From Hippasteria phrygiana (lineage: Eukaryota > Echinodermata > Asteroidea > Valvatida > Goniasteridae), in the NCBI GenBank assembly GCA_037893225.1, contig JAZGUH010000529.1, positions 434,001-498,000 on the forward strand: DNA of 64,000 nt, given 5' to 3'. Shown here in pieces: positions 45,509 through 56,168 of the stretch. Below the pieces are notes generated by a model, which saw only the letters and a program-made list of their open reading frames with translations, was not told where the DNA came from and ran no database searches. The translations under genes and the position numbers were made by a program. Positions within the stretch are counted from its first letter, which is position 1, and each line of letters begins with the position of its first letter.

Positions 45509-45727
45509 CGAGTACGGTTATTTACAGGAGGCGCCGGGGTGTCGCGCCGGCCTTTGCAGCCAAGCGAAACAGCCACAATGTGCTTGTGCAGTCAAGCGTA
45601 ACATACACAATAATCCAACAATGGATTGAAATTGCACAAATAGCGGCAAATGGTGTCATCCGGCCTGGTGGTACTGTTTTTTGTTTTTTTGCGCCATTTT
45701 GGCGTCTTCCGTACGCAAGGGGTTCAA
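45509..45727. repeat. piggyBac-like MITE remnant, family D, inside the hAT-like element
   Basis: It runs from cgagtacggttattt to ccgtacgcaaggggttcaa. It shares cagtcaagcgtaac, aatccaacaatggattgaaa and gtcatccggcctggtgg with 30386-30667, but only one copy of the internal block. The TTAA flanks are mutated. Confidence 0.65.
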
Positions 45728-46311
45728 TATTAAATCCTCCACAGAGTACGAGTTAACCTAGGTATGAGTTAACCTAGGTACGAGTTGACTCGGGTACGAG
45801 TTGACAGGGCACATTTAGTCGGACACCAAAATAATCACACACCATAAAACAAATTACTCCAAGCAAAGCCTCCTCCAAGCAAAGCCTTTTATTGTTTGTT
45901 TTTTTACGTATACCCGTAGGCCTAATACGGAGAGAGCTTCCCACTCCGCTGCCCCAGTGTCTGAGCAACGTTCACTCTCTCAAGATCAATATTACTCCCG
46001 CCCGCTCTTTGATCATACTGCGGAGCTAGTTTGGCCGCAGCGTAAACCGCAGTTCACATTCCATTGACAGACTATACTAAGCAACAAGATAGCTAGCTAT
46101 AGATATGATACAAACAGCGTTGGCCGACCACATTATTGATACTTTCCATTCACTGCATTTTTGTTGACACATTGTTTTCAAAACACCGCCGGACGGTTCG
46201 GGTCTTTCGAGTCGGAACAGAGTTTTTGGTATGAAACCTTACATTGAATTTGTCACCGTAAGTTTCAGGTACCCGAACCGGAAAAATGGAACCGGATATT
46301 GACGCGGGTAT

Positions 46312-46386
46312 CCGGGTATCCGGGTATCCGGGTATCCGGGTATCCAGGTATCCGGGTATCCGGGTATCCGGGTATCCGGGTATCCG
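46312..46386. repeat. 8-bp gggtatcc tandem array, about 9 copies
   Basis: The perfect or near-perfect repeat of gggtatcc lies at the right end of the hAT-like element, just inside its terminal repeat. It probably expanded from the gggtaccc-type subterminal word. Confidence 0.85.
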
Positions 46387-47105
46387 GAACAGGCCTAGTC
46401 TTATTGTGATTGTCGATTAATGCACCATCGCGGTCTCTGAAAGAAAAACTCAGTTCGGGTATTTCAGTCCTAATTAGCGGTATGGTAGTTTTTCTTTTAT
46501 TTTGTAACGTCGCGATTATATCCGAATCGGAGTTAATATTTAAAATCGGTATAACGTCTAACAAGTGCGTGCTCCTTCCGTTATAGAAATTATTATACGT
46601 AGATAATTCGCCACAATGTAAAAAAATTGTATTCACATAATTCATATTATAATGTCCTACAATTTCATCAGTTTAGGGGAAACCATTTATCGGGTAGGTC
46701 CAACACTTTTTTAGTATATCGATCGAACGAAATGATAACAGTTTCAACACCCAAATCTGCTATACCGGCATTAAAAACAATTTTTTTATTAATCTTGTCC
46801 ACGAAAACTGTCATCAAAGTTAATTCATTAAGTTTGTCTATTAACCCATCGATATCATAATTTCCAGTTGGAATTACCTTTTCACCGTTACGCACACCTC
46901 GTCTAGAAAATGTTCTCCATCCTATAGTCATACGTTGAGTTATATTATAAAAAACAACAGGAAATATCACGCTGTTTAAACTCATACAGTAATCTCCCTT
47001 AGAGTTATCTATAGGTTTTGACAGTCTAAAAGTTTGTTCGTTACCAACCATTTCAAAAACATGCGATTCCATTTTAATAAAGCGTAAAAAATCTTCAAAA
47101 ATCGC

Positions 47106-47809
47106 TTAAAATTTACCGATTGTCAAGTTAAAACTAATCTTTTTTCCTCGATTATCGATTAACTCGCCGTCGCGGTCTTTGATACTAAAGCTAAGTTGGT
47201 TTATCCTATCGCCCGCGAGTCTATGAGCGGTTAATCTTATATTTTTGATAATCGTATCATCTCTTTTCGTTATCGGTATAACGTATAACAAGTACGCACC
47301 ACTTCCGTTATAGAAATTATTAGACGTACATGTAGATAACGGATCGCAATGTAAAAAAACTGTATCGATAGGCGTTGTATTATAATGCCCTACGTAATCT
47401 ACGCCTAAAACTAATTTATTTTCTGATATCCCCAACAATTGTTTAATGTTTTTATCAAAGCGTAGAACATTATTTTCTTTCGTTATATAAAAAGATATCT
47501 TTTTATTAAGTTTATCTACAGAGACTTCTAACCAAACTAATTTACTAAGTCTATCTCCGATCCAATCTATATCGTAATATCAGCCGGAATATCAATTTTA
47601 CCATCCGTACTACCCGTTTTTTCCCCCGTGTTTGGATCGATTTGATTGATATAATAGAGAATTTCGCTATTACTAGTTATATTATAAAACCCCTCGTTAA
47701 ATATCACGCTGTTTAAACTCATACAGTAATCCCCCTTAGAGTTATCTATAGGTTTTGATAAATTAAAAGTTTGTTCGCTACCAAACATTTCAAAAACGTG
47801 CAATTCCAT
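47106..47809 (-). pseudogene. Capsid-accessory-like paralogue A, one frameshift
   Basis: The frame starts at 47809 (MELHVFEMFG) and runs to about 47580. It then continues in another frame through YDIDWIGDRLSKLVWLEVSV, SENKLVLGVDYVGHYNT and LSFSIKDRDGELIDN to a stop at 47106, total about 235 codons. It is a tandem paralogue of the gene at 43727-47072: the first 30 residues differ at only a few sites, and the C-terminal blocks align. The family is found in Polinton-like elements of invertebrates in my memory, but I do not know its function. It is transcribed away from the block that starts at 54635, and the gypsy element now separates them. Confidence 0.8.
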
Positions 47810-47824
47810 TTTATTAAACTAAAA

Positions 47825-47853
47825 TATTTAAATCTTATAAATAAGATTTAAAA
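47825..47853. other. A/T palindrome at the gypsy-Polinton junction
   Basis: taaatcttataaataagattta is a perfect hairpin, 9-bp arms with a 4-base loop. It sits between the ATG of the paralogue at 47809 and the breakpoint where gypsy integrase sequence stops. It may be part of the original divergent promoter, or a fragile site related to the truncation. Confidence 0.5.
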
Positions 47854-50800
47854 TGTTGAACCTCTCGACCTGCCCATTCCCACGCGGGTGATAGGGACTA
47901 GTGTGTGTTTTAGTTATGCCATAAAGGTCGCAAAGTTCCCGGATCAAACGACTCTCAAAATTGCGCCCTTGATCGGTGTGCAATTGTGCCGGCACCCCGT
48001 AGTGCGCAAACCAGTTATCCCTTAAAACACGGGCCACTGTGGAAGCCATCTGGTTCCTACAAGGTACTGCAATGGCGTACTTTGTGAAAGAGTCCGTCAT
48101 TATCAGGACGTCCTCCAGATTACCACACCCTGGATCCAATTTCAGAAAGTCAAGGAAAAGTCGCTCTAAGGGTCGAAAAGCCAAAATGTGCCTCATTGGT
48201 GGTCTAACCACCGGTGTGGGAGCCTTCGACATAGTGCATCGAAAACACTGTCTAATGTGCTCCTGCACATGGCCTGGCATGCCCGGCCAAAAACAGCGTC
48301 TCCTTAGAAATGACAAGGTTCTGCCAGTTCCCTGGTGACCCCAATGGTCATGCGCAGCCTCCAAAAGAAGAGAACACAATCGCTTAGGAACCAGCAGCTG
48401 ACAAACTTGACCCAAGCCTGGGTCAGCTAGTTGTCTGTAGAGCACCCCTTGGCGCTCAGTATACTGCGGCCACTCCCTCAGCCAACCTTTAAGTTCAGCG
48501 GAGACCGGAACTGGGTCATCCTGACCTATCTCCCAGTGACTGTCCCATCGCTTCCACACTTCCTTTAACATAGGGTCCTCCTTCTGCATATCAGCTAGGC
48601 TGGAATGAGAAAACGAGGGAAGGACCGAAGAGGACAATCCCGACGGCGGGTCAGGAGGCTCTACTGGGTCAGTAGCAGAGAGCATCTCTACTGGGACAAC
48701 AGTGCAGTCTTTGACCTCTGTACTGTCAGAGCTGGTATCAAGGGGTGGGTTTCGGCTCAATGCATCCGCGCATTTATTCATCCGACCAGGCCGATAGCCG
48801 ATGTCTAAATCAAAAGCCGCTAACTGCGCCACCCAGCGCTGCTCTGTGGCGCCCAGTTTGGCAGTGTTCAGATGAGCTACAGGGTTATTGTCAGTCCAGA
48901 CAACTGTGTGCTTGCCGAGCAGATGATCTCTGAATTTATCAGAAACCGCCCATTTCAAGGCTAGCAATTCAAGCTTAAAACTTGAAATATCGCTGTAATT
49001 CTTTTCAGCGCCTCTTAGACACCGACTGGCATACGCGACCGAGTGTAAATTACCAAGGTCGTCACTTTGGGAGAGACAGGCTCCCAAGCCTTTGAAAGAG
49101 GCATCCACCTCCAGCACGAAGTCCTTAGTGAAGCATGGATACGCAAGAACTGGAGCAGTGCACAAAGCACGCTTCAGAGTTTGGAAAGCCACTTCAGCCT
49201 CATCTGACCACTGCCACGACCTATCTGGAGCCCCTGGCGGTTGTATGACTGTAGTCCGCTTGGTTAGCCTCTTGGGGTTCCCTGCTTTTTCCACAGTCCT
49301 AGAGGTCAAGGCATGGAGGGGGGAGGCAATCGCAGCAAAGTCCTTAATGTAACGCCTATAATAGGAGGCAAGGCCTAAAAATGATCTCAGCTGTTCAGGA
49401 CCAGCTGGTGTGGGCCAATTTTCGATACGCTGTATTTTTTCACGGTCCACAGCTATGCCATTACTGTCAATGACGTGACCCAAGTAAGACACAGATGGTT
49501 GAAAGAGGTTGCACTTCGACCCCTTGAGTTTAAGGCCATTATCCTCGAGTCGTGATAGTACCTCATCTAGTCGCTCCAAATGCTCGTCAAAAGATGCCGA
49601 GAAGACCAACAAATCATCCAAGTAGAGGACAACCTTCATCAGATTCATGTCTTCGAATATGGATTCCATGACTCGTTGGAAGGTGCTTGGGCTGTTCGAG
49701 AGTCCCTGGGGCAAACGAAGGAACTCGTATAAACCCCAGGGAACTCGGAAAGCGGTCATTGCCACCGAGTTCGGGTGCATAGCCACCTGAAAATAGCCAT
49801 GTGATAGATCTAACGACGAGAAAAGTTTAGATCCACCCAAGCACTCCAGAGTTTCCTCAATCCGAGGCAACGGAAAAGCATCTCTGGTCACTTTGGCATT
49901 GAGCTGCCTATAATCAATGCATAGGCGAAGGGTACCGTCGCGCTTACGGACGAGTACGACAGGGCTAGCGAAAGGACTAACCGACTTACGGATGATTTTA
50001 CGGTCAAGTAAGTCCTGTAGAAGGGATCTGACCTCAGTTACACAATTTGGGGTGATGCGTCGATAGGGTAGACTAACGGCAGAGCAGTCAACCAGTTTGA
50101 TCTCATGAGGTATTAAAGTGCAACACCCTAAATCAAAAGAATCGAGGGAGAAAGCTTTCTCGTGCTTCTTTATGAGTCTCGCCACTGAGATTGCCTCATT
50201 GGGATCCAAGTCCTTGAGGCTAACACCAGGAGGTAACAAGTAGGCCGTCCCATTAGGGAACGTAAACGTCTCACGCGAACGATCAGATTGAACGTCTGAA
50301 CACTGATGCTCGAAAGTAGTGGGCTCTTTATGCCCACCTACGTCAGAGGAGACATCAGGCGAACTAACACTGTCTACAACCGCGTGGACTTCATGAATAG
50401 AAACTTCCAGACCCTCGTCGGAAGAATTAACAAAACCCTCACTGGCACTAGTAGCATCATGAGCTAAGGCCACACTTGCAGCCATCGGCAGCTCAATAGG
50501 TTTGGAACCCTCATTTGCAACCAATACTGAAACTCGACCCTCATGGAGCTCCTGGACACCCTCAATGACCAAGTGAGAAGCACATGTATGGGCTGAATCC
50601 TCTACACACGGGTCCTTTGACCCAGAGTCTGCTGTCAAAAGCACTAACTCGTCACACCCTCCATCACACTCAACTTCAAAAGGGACAAACACCGAAGTCT
50701 TCGGAGGTATTGTCAAGGCTTGGGAAGCCCTTACTTCCCTAACTCTCGGACACTTAGGCAGGGCATCTGCCTTACTGGCCTTAGCCAAGTCAAAACATTT

Positions 50801-51278
50801 AAGTGCCATGTCCCACTCAGCGCCCAAACTCTTGCAGCCCGTAGTCCTCAATCTTGTAAACAGAGCTCGCAGAATGTTTGCTCCAATCAAGACGGGAAAC
50901 CTAATACGGTGCTCCGTAGGGCCTGAAGGACCGTCACATGCTACAAGCAAAATGGAGTTAAACTCGTGTCCGCAGATTACCACTGGAACCTCGACAAAAC
51001 CCTTCACAGGTACTTCCAAATCATTCGCTCCTTTAAGTTGAATAAGTGTGCCAACATCATCCAGCTTGAATAGCCCCATTCTTGGCTGAGTGCCGATGGT
51101 AAAAGGCTGACGACATCATAGAAGCCTCAGCTCCCGTGTCTAAAATGCAGTCTGCAGGAACCCCGCCAATCAGTATCCGAGCTGTAGGACTGCGAGAAAC
51201 AACCTTGCTACGATCCTTCTCAGTCAGGACCCTGTCCATTGACGCCCATGATACAAAAGCGTTGCCTTCATCCCCCAA
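47828..51278 (-). pseudogene. Gypsy protease-reverse transcriptase-RNase H-integrase, frameshifted and truncated
   Basis: The protease active site CILDTGAEASMM lies in the frame starting at 51278. A frameshift near 51085 moves the reading into the 1083-codon frame at 51079-47828, which begins with the rest of the protease (FPVLIGANILR). Reverse transcriptase: YRRITPNCVTEVR near residue 340, LPQGLSNSPSTFQ, and the catalytic LYLDDLLVF near 485. RNase H: LEVDASFKGLGA near 658 and VVWTDNN near 726. Integrase: the HHCC zinc finger HDHWGH...CFRC near 893-935, the Asp motifs LFLDFLK and LHTDQGRNF, and Glu in GQVERFN near 1073. The last eight codons are foreign sequence read past the truncation. The reverse transcriptase and RNase H domains are otherwise open, so this copy is younger than the Polinton it sits in. 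Confidence 0.92.
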
Positions 51279-51348
51279 GGCAAAAACATCGGTGGAGTTC
51301 CCATCACAGAAGCCGTGGGCTCATTTCTCTCCTCCGTCACAGCGCCCT

Positions 51349-52365
51349 CTACGACGGAGGACTCAAGTTTCCCGGATGGAAGGGACTTGGATTTTGGGCA
51401 TTGCCCAAGTCAGGTGCAGGGGGTACATTCCTCTCCTGATTTTTCTTTTTGTAGCACCTTTCCACAGTATGGCCAGCTCGACCACAAAATGTGCACTGCA
51501 TGGAAGGCTTATTAGCCCTTTTTGGCAGTGGGGGTTGTGCCGACCTATCCTTAAGCAGTTCAGTTAAATTCTTTAACTGTTCATTTGTATTTGCGATAGC
51601 AGCGCCCAGTAGCTTTTGGCCCTCAACAAGACTCACAAGCAGCTCGCGATCTGTATTGGTTCGCGCAACAACATTAATGCTGGACTCCGGCCAATCACTC
51701 ACAGTGGGAGTTGCAACTGAGTCAACGTCTCGAAGGTACGCTAAAGCAATATCGCGAAATTTATAGAATGGAACATTCGCATTGTCATGGCTTAGTCGCT
51801 TTAATTCGCGTTTAATGGCATGCTCCCAGACGCCTTCAATAAATTGGCACCTAAGCGCATTTGGCCTCAAATGTCGGAGAGCTTCCCTCTCGGCCGGTTC
51901 CGCAACAGTTTCCATTTGATCGTAGACTTTCATCAGCGATCGGCTGAACTCAGTTAGGGTTTCGTCTTCCAATTGCGTGCGCTTGTAAAACGTGTTATTT
52001 AGTGACTGCAAATTCTCTATAGTGTCAAACCTAAGTTTCAGCAGGGCAACAAGCTTTAGCATTGTGTCACGTTCGCCCGGCGGATAGCATTTTATTTCCT
52101 CTTTGGCTGGACCACCCAGATGGTCAATGGCCACCTCAACCTTGTCATTTTCGGTCAATCCCAGCTGCCTAGCATACACGTCAAAATCATTAAGCCACTC
52201 GGTAAGTGTTAGCTCACCGGGCCTCTTTGGTTGTCCGCAATATTTTGCTAATTTGACCGCAGGAGTGTGTTTAATTTGCAATCCCTGAAGTGCCCCTGCA
52301 AGGGATTCTGCTAATGCCTGCTGTGACTTAGCTAACATTTCTGCAAGCGATTCTGCTGTAGCCAT
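51349..52365 (-). CDS. Gypsy Gag polyprotein with one zinc knuckle
   Basis: The 338-residue open frame starts MATAESLAEMLAKSQ, has a retrotransposon Gag-type core (WLNDFDVYARQLGL near 60, TLTEFSRSLMKVYDQ near 136), and ends with a CCHC zinc knuckle CTFCGRAGHTVERC near 288-301. It would form the cytoplasmic particle that carries the RNA. It is intact and is followed downstream by the protease in a different frame, so pol expression would need frameshifting or a separate initiation. Confidence 0.88.
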   Translation of the reverse strand: MATAESLAEMLAKSQQALAESLAGALQGLQIKHTPAVKLAKYCGQPKRPGELTLTEWLNDFDVYARQLGLTENDKVEVAIDHLGGPAKEEIKCYPPGERDTMLKLVALLKLRFDTIENLQSLNNTFYKRTQLEDETLTEFSRSLMKVYDQMETVAEPAEREALRHLRPNALRCQFIEGVWEHAIKRELKRLSHDNANVPFYKFRDIALAYLRDVDSVATPTVSDWPESSINVVARTNTDRELLVSLVEGQKLLGAAIANTNEQLKNLTELLKDRSAQPPLPKRANKPSMQCTFCGRAGHTVERCYKKKNQERNVPPAPDLGNAQNPSPFHPGNLSPPS

Positions 52366-53150
52366 GGTTCTCGCTTAGGTAAGTTTACGAATACAGTCCT
52401 AATAGCTCTCAAATACAAATTCGCAACCACATGTACGCGCACATGCAAACAAATAGCAAATTTCACATGGATGCGGATCAATATGTACGTATAGGCACAT
52501 GCGCGTGTAAACAAATACCAAATCACATGCGCATTAAGGCTACCGTGCAACAATTAACATGTGCAACAACATGTGCGACAACATGTACACGCACATGTAA
52601 ACAAATGTCAAATTGAAATTGCATGTGAACACAGTTCAAAATGCACCTATACGCACACATGCTAAAAAAATTGCACAGGCAAGCTAGTGCATGCAGGCCA
52701 TTATGCCACAACATATGCATACTCGCATGTGAACAAATGTAAAAATGGTGCAACATGTACAACATGTGCAACAACATGGGGATCTAAATGTACATGCACA
52801 TGTAAACAAATATCGAATTGCATATGAACGCGATTCAAAATGCACCTATATGCACACACACATGCTAGCAATATCAACATGCAAATGCATGCAGGCTGTC
52901 ATGCCACAACATGCATACTTCCATGTAAACAAATGGTACAACATGTACAGCAATATGGACATGCACATGTAAACAAATATCAAATTGTAAGTGTAGTCTA
53001 CGGTGCAACCATGTACACTTACATGTGATCAACATGTTAAATATCTTACGCATGTGGGTAGCGACGCAACATATGCATAGATAATTAGGTACATGGTATA
53101 TGAAAAGGGCACTCACTAATTACCGGCACTAGACACGGGTACATGTGTGT
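52366..53150. repeat. acatgt-rich degenerate tandem repeats upstream of gag
   Basis: Words such as cacatgtaaacaaatatcaaa, ttcaaaatgcacctatacgc and gcacacatgcta recur with a spacing of about 190-200 bp (e.g. near 52594 and 52798). The region lies in the gypsy leader, so the repeats may be part of the untranslated region, or an expansion after insertion. No open frame of value. Confidence 0.6.
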
Positions 53151-54614
53151 GTAGATACATGTGCATATGGAGAGTCAATACCAATACCACATTTGCACCT
53201 TTAAACAGTACATGTATAAACAAAATTTGATTTGGCACATGTCACTAAGCGATTTTTGTAGCCAGCTCGCACTCATACGTGTATAGGTCCACGTACGGAT
53301 AGTTCTCTAAATACAGCAAATTATATTACTCAGGAACATTGCCAAAACACACAGTGAATTTCAATGTCCAAAATATAGCATGTGAAAAATTAACAAGCTA
53401 CCGGTATGACGTCTATGCAAAATATCTCCAGGCTTGGAAGTTCCAATGAAATATGCCGAAGTCCGAAGATTTTGGCCAGAAAATTGAGAGCGCAGCACAG
53501 GTCGCATACAGTCATTGTTAGGCGTACTTTGCTTACCATCCTGTCTACGACGCCACTTTGTTGGGTGGAGGGGACTTGGTGTAGTATGGCTCCGGTTGCT
53601 GTACCTCCGAGGGGCGGTTCGGCACAGTCTTGAGGGGGGGACGGCGAGTCCCGGATTAAGGGAAGCAAAGAAGATGCCGACAACATTGATCTGTAGAACT
53701 CATCATGGTAGGTAATCTATTCACATCAATCATCAGTCCAAGTAAGATAGGGGAGTCTGGCTTGACAACTTGACAAAATTGTGCGGGTAGTTTACAAAAA
53801 AATTACATCTTGACTCAACCCAGACAAAACAAAACACCCTGCAAACAATGTGCAGACATTATAAATAATACAAGGTACATTTCAAATATTTTAGTAACTG
53901 ACCATTACTATATATAAGTCCCAGAGTCAGCTTAAGAGTATACAACAATACTGCAAGTACATAATGCCTTACGTGTGTCAAGAAATGCAACAGACACTTC
54001 ATGTATAAATTGCATCATGCAACGTGCACTTCGTGCTAAAACTGCAATCATGTGGTCTACACACGCTATGATTTCACAATCAACCGTCAGCGACCGCAAA
54101 GTTAGTGACACATTCCAGGCCATAAAACTTACAATTTATCAACAAAATCTAGGGTACGATTATTCAGAATAACCTTGCTCACCTTAATTGTCTTCCAAGG
54201 GTGTTTGTTACATTTGAGGATAGATCATGCAAAAATGGAGGAAAACGTCAGCTATTCTCCAGCCGATGTTGACTAAACTGAGTAGAGAAACCGGCCAGCT
54301 GGAGCGCCCGAAAATTCCATAGCAACGGGCTCAGTATATCGCTCCGCTGTGTAAAATAATACTTTTTCCTCTTAAACCTAACAGTATTAACAACATCAAG
54401 GTCTATCAAAATTATTGTTAAGAAATGATATCAATGATATAAGAAGATAAAACCCACAAGTTTGTACTTTTACAACTTTTAGTCAGTGAAGTCGGACCGC
54501 ACAACGCACACACGAACACGGGCACGGTCGCCACTCCATTAAGTAGGTCGCACAGTCACTGAACTGTTTTAAAAGGGAAACCACGGTTACAAATAAGTTA
54601 AAGGGAAAACCACA
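53151..54614 (-). other. Probable gypsy leader and 5' LTR region
   Basis: No gene seen. Because the 3' LTR is deleted, the LTR cannot be confirmed by comparison. On the minus strand TGTGGTTTTCCC at 54614 could be its start. Confidence 0.4.
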
Positions 54615-54634
54615 GCCTCAACAAAAATAAAAAA

Positions 54635-56168
54635 ATGAAATTCACGAAATTTGTGAAATTTTTAGACGTTAATAATCAATTAACAATAACAAATGCTCTA
54701 GATATCGTAAATCTAGCTGGAGGTCACGACGATACGCGAGTACGCCCTACGAGCGTTAGCGATAAGATTTCTAGGCTGTCCGACAAGAACGAAGCAAATC
54801 GCCCGAAGAGTACACCGTTGAACATGAACTTGAGTCAACTTAACATCATCGTAAACGCCAACACGAACGCGAGTTTTAATAAGAATTTCGCGGATATATT
54901 TAGCGCTTATAAAATGTCCGACATAAAACACGACGAACAAGTACTACGCTATGCATCACACCCCATGACGTTTTATCAAAATCAACTCAACTTTGCATTT
55001 TGGTGCGCAACATCGGGTTGTGGGGTGGGACTAGACTTATTGCTACATGAAAACCCCGTAATATCGGCTTTAACCAAGTTTCACGTATATTTCATGATCA
55101 GAAAGATACTATACGTTTTAGTTTGTCCGATTCCAGGAGATAATACATTCGACGATCTAAACAATTACTTCGATCACAGTAAAGTATACTAATACTTGAT
55201 ACTCTTTCAAGTAGATCCACATACAAGTTTTAAACAGACCGTAGACACAACTTCTGGAGGATTACGTACCGCCTACTATTACGATACTTTAAATACGCAT
55301 AAATATTTACCAGTACCCGGTAGAAATTATGACTCTAGCGAACTAGATAAGAGTAAGTTTAATTATGACTACACTAAATACCCAGGAGCCACCAATATGG
55401 GTTTGAGAGTCGGGCGATGCGTATCATTTTAGTAGATATACAGTCTCGTGGATCAGACAATCCGCGGACGTTGTACGACTTGGCTTTAGAAAGTTTATAC
55501 GTCAGACGAGCTCGTTTACCGACGTTGGTATAGAAACAATAAACGAAAGCGTAACTTACGTGTACGCCATACTTGGTGCGCAATCCCAAACAAAAACGAG
55601 TATACTAACTGCAACTACTGGATTGTCTGCCCAAACAGAATTTGAAACTTTAGTAGAAGTCGTTATAAATAGCGATATGGACTTAGAAGCTTCTATAACC
55701 AATTTTCAAAATTCTTTACAGTACGCTAGAAGCTCGTTAAACTTTGTGATAAGCCCCGGATTATACTTGATTCCATCAAATATGGAGCTTTTAGTCGGTA
55801 TTCATCGAGGTTATAATAATAATATACAGATAGCTACGCCAGATTCATCTATAGGATTAAATATCAATTTGTACTCAGACGTACCTCAACCGCCCACTTT
55901 AGACCCTCCAACACCCCCACCACCAACCCCTGCACTACCCCAGCCCACTTTAGACCCTCCAATCTCAGACGTACCCCCAACACCAACCCTTGCATCACCC
56001 CCAATCTCAGACGTACCTCAACCGCCCACTTTAGACCCTCTAAAACCTCTAATCTCAGACGTACCAACACCGCGAGACTCGCACGAACAAGAAAAAACTG
56101 CTTTAGTCGTTGGTTTAATGGCCGCTGCTGGGGTGGGGTATCTAGCTTACGATATTTTACATAATTAA
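54635..56168 (+). pseudogene. Conserved Polinton structural-type protein with proline-rich tail, two frameshifts
   Basis: ATG 54635 opens a frame of 185 codons with STPLNMNLSQLNIIVNANTN, NKNFADIFSAYKMSD and KHDEQVLRYASHPMTFYQNQ. It stops at 55190, reopens at 55196 (TAYYYDTLNTHKYLPV), shifts again near 55420, and continues through TYVYAILGAQSQTK, YARSSLNFVISPGLYL and GYNNNIQIA to 56168. The C-terminal 95 residues contain five near-repeats of PPTLDP / ISDVP, then a hydrophobic helix (ALVVGLMAAAGVGYLAYDIL). I remember the first two blocks from many invertebrate Polinton-like elements as an uncharacterised family. A capsid or membrane-linked role is inference. It overlaps the integrase gene tail to tail by 4 bp. 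Confidence 0.8.

Larger units (their letters stand above)
43787..46397. mobile_element. 2.6-kb hAT-like non-autonomous element inserted in a Polinton gene
   Basis: A perfect 8-bp target duplication GTCTTATT lies at 43779-43786 and 46398-46405. The ends TTAGGGCTGTGCG and (inverted) TAGGCCTGTTCCG are imperfect inverted repeats, followed by gggtacccga-type words. Related ends occur in the MITE at 27980-28477. No transposase is readable in 2.6 kb. The interior contains a piggyBac-like MITE (45509-45727), a gagttaacctaggta tandem (45751-45805) and a gggtatcc array (46312-46386). Confidence 0.85.
43727..47072 (-). pseudogene. Capsid-accessory-like paralogue B, split by a hAT-like element
   Basis: The reading frame starts at 47072 (MESHVFEMVG) and runs to a stop at 46668. 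It resumes in another frame at 46645 and stays readable to 46398, where the transposon 43787-46397 begins. On the far side of the transposon the frame continues from 43786 to a stop at 43727. The N-terminal SKPIDNSKGDYCMSLNSVIF and the C-terminal LSFSFRDRDGALIDN blocks are shared with the neighbouring paralogue at 47106-47809. Its function is unknown to me; a penton, fibre or other capsid-surface role is possible from its place among structural genes. One frameshift near 46655 plus the insertion inactivate it. Confidence 0.75.
47856..54614 (-). mobile_element. 3'-truncated Ty3/gypsy LTR retrotransposon nested in the Polinton
   Basis: In minus-strand order it has a probable 5' LTR and long leader (54614 to 52366), gag, protease, reverse transcriptase, RNase H, and an integrase that breaks off about 47857, right after its third catalytic residue. 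The rest of the integrase and the 3' LTR are missing. The sequence then continues directly into the Polinton promoter region. The upper border is placed where ccaca (TGTGG on the minus strand) gives a plausible LTR start; this is a guess. No tRNA primer site could be fixed. Confidence 0.75.

Noticed and set aside
45385..45756. 123-codon plus-strand frame inside the hAT-like element as a transposase piece
   Set aside because: Most of it overlaps the piggyBac-like MITE remnant and has no transposase motif.
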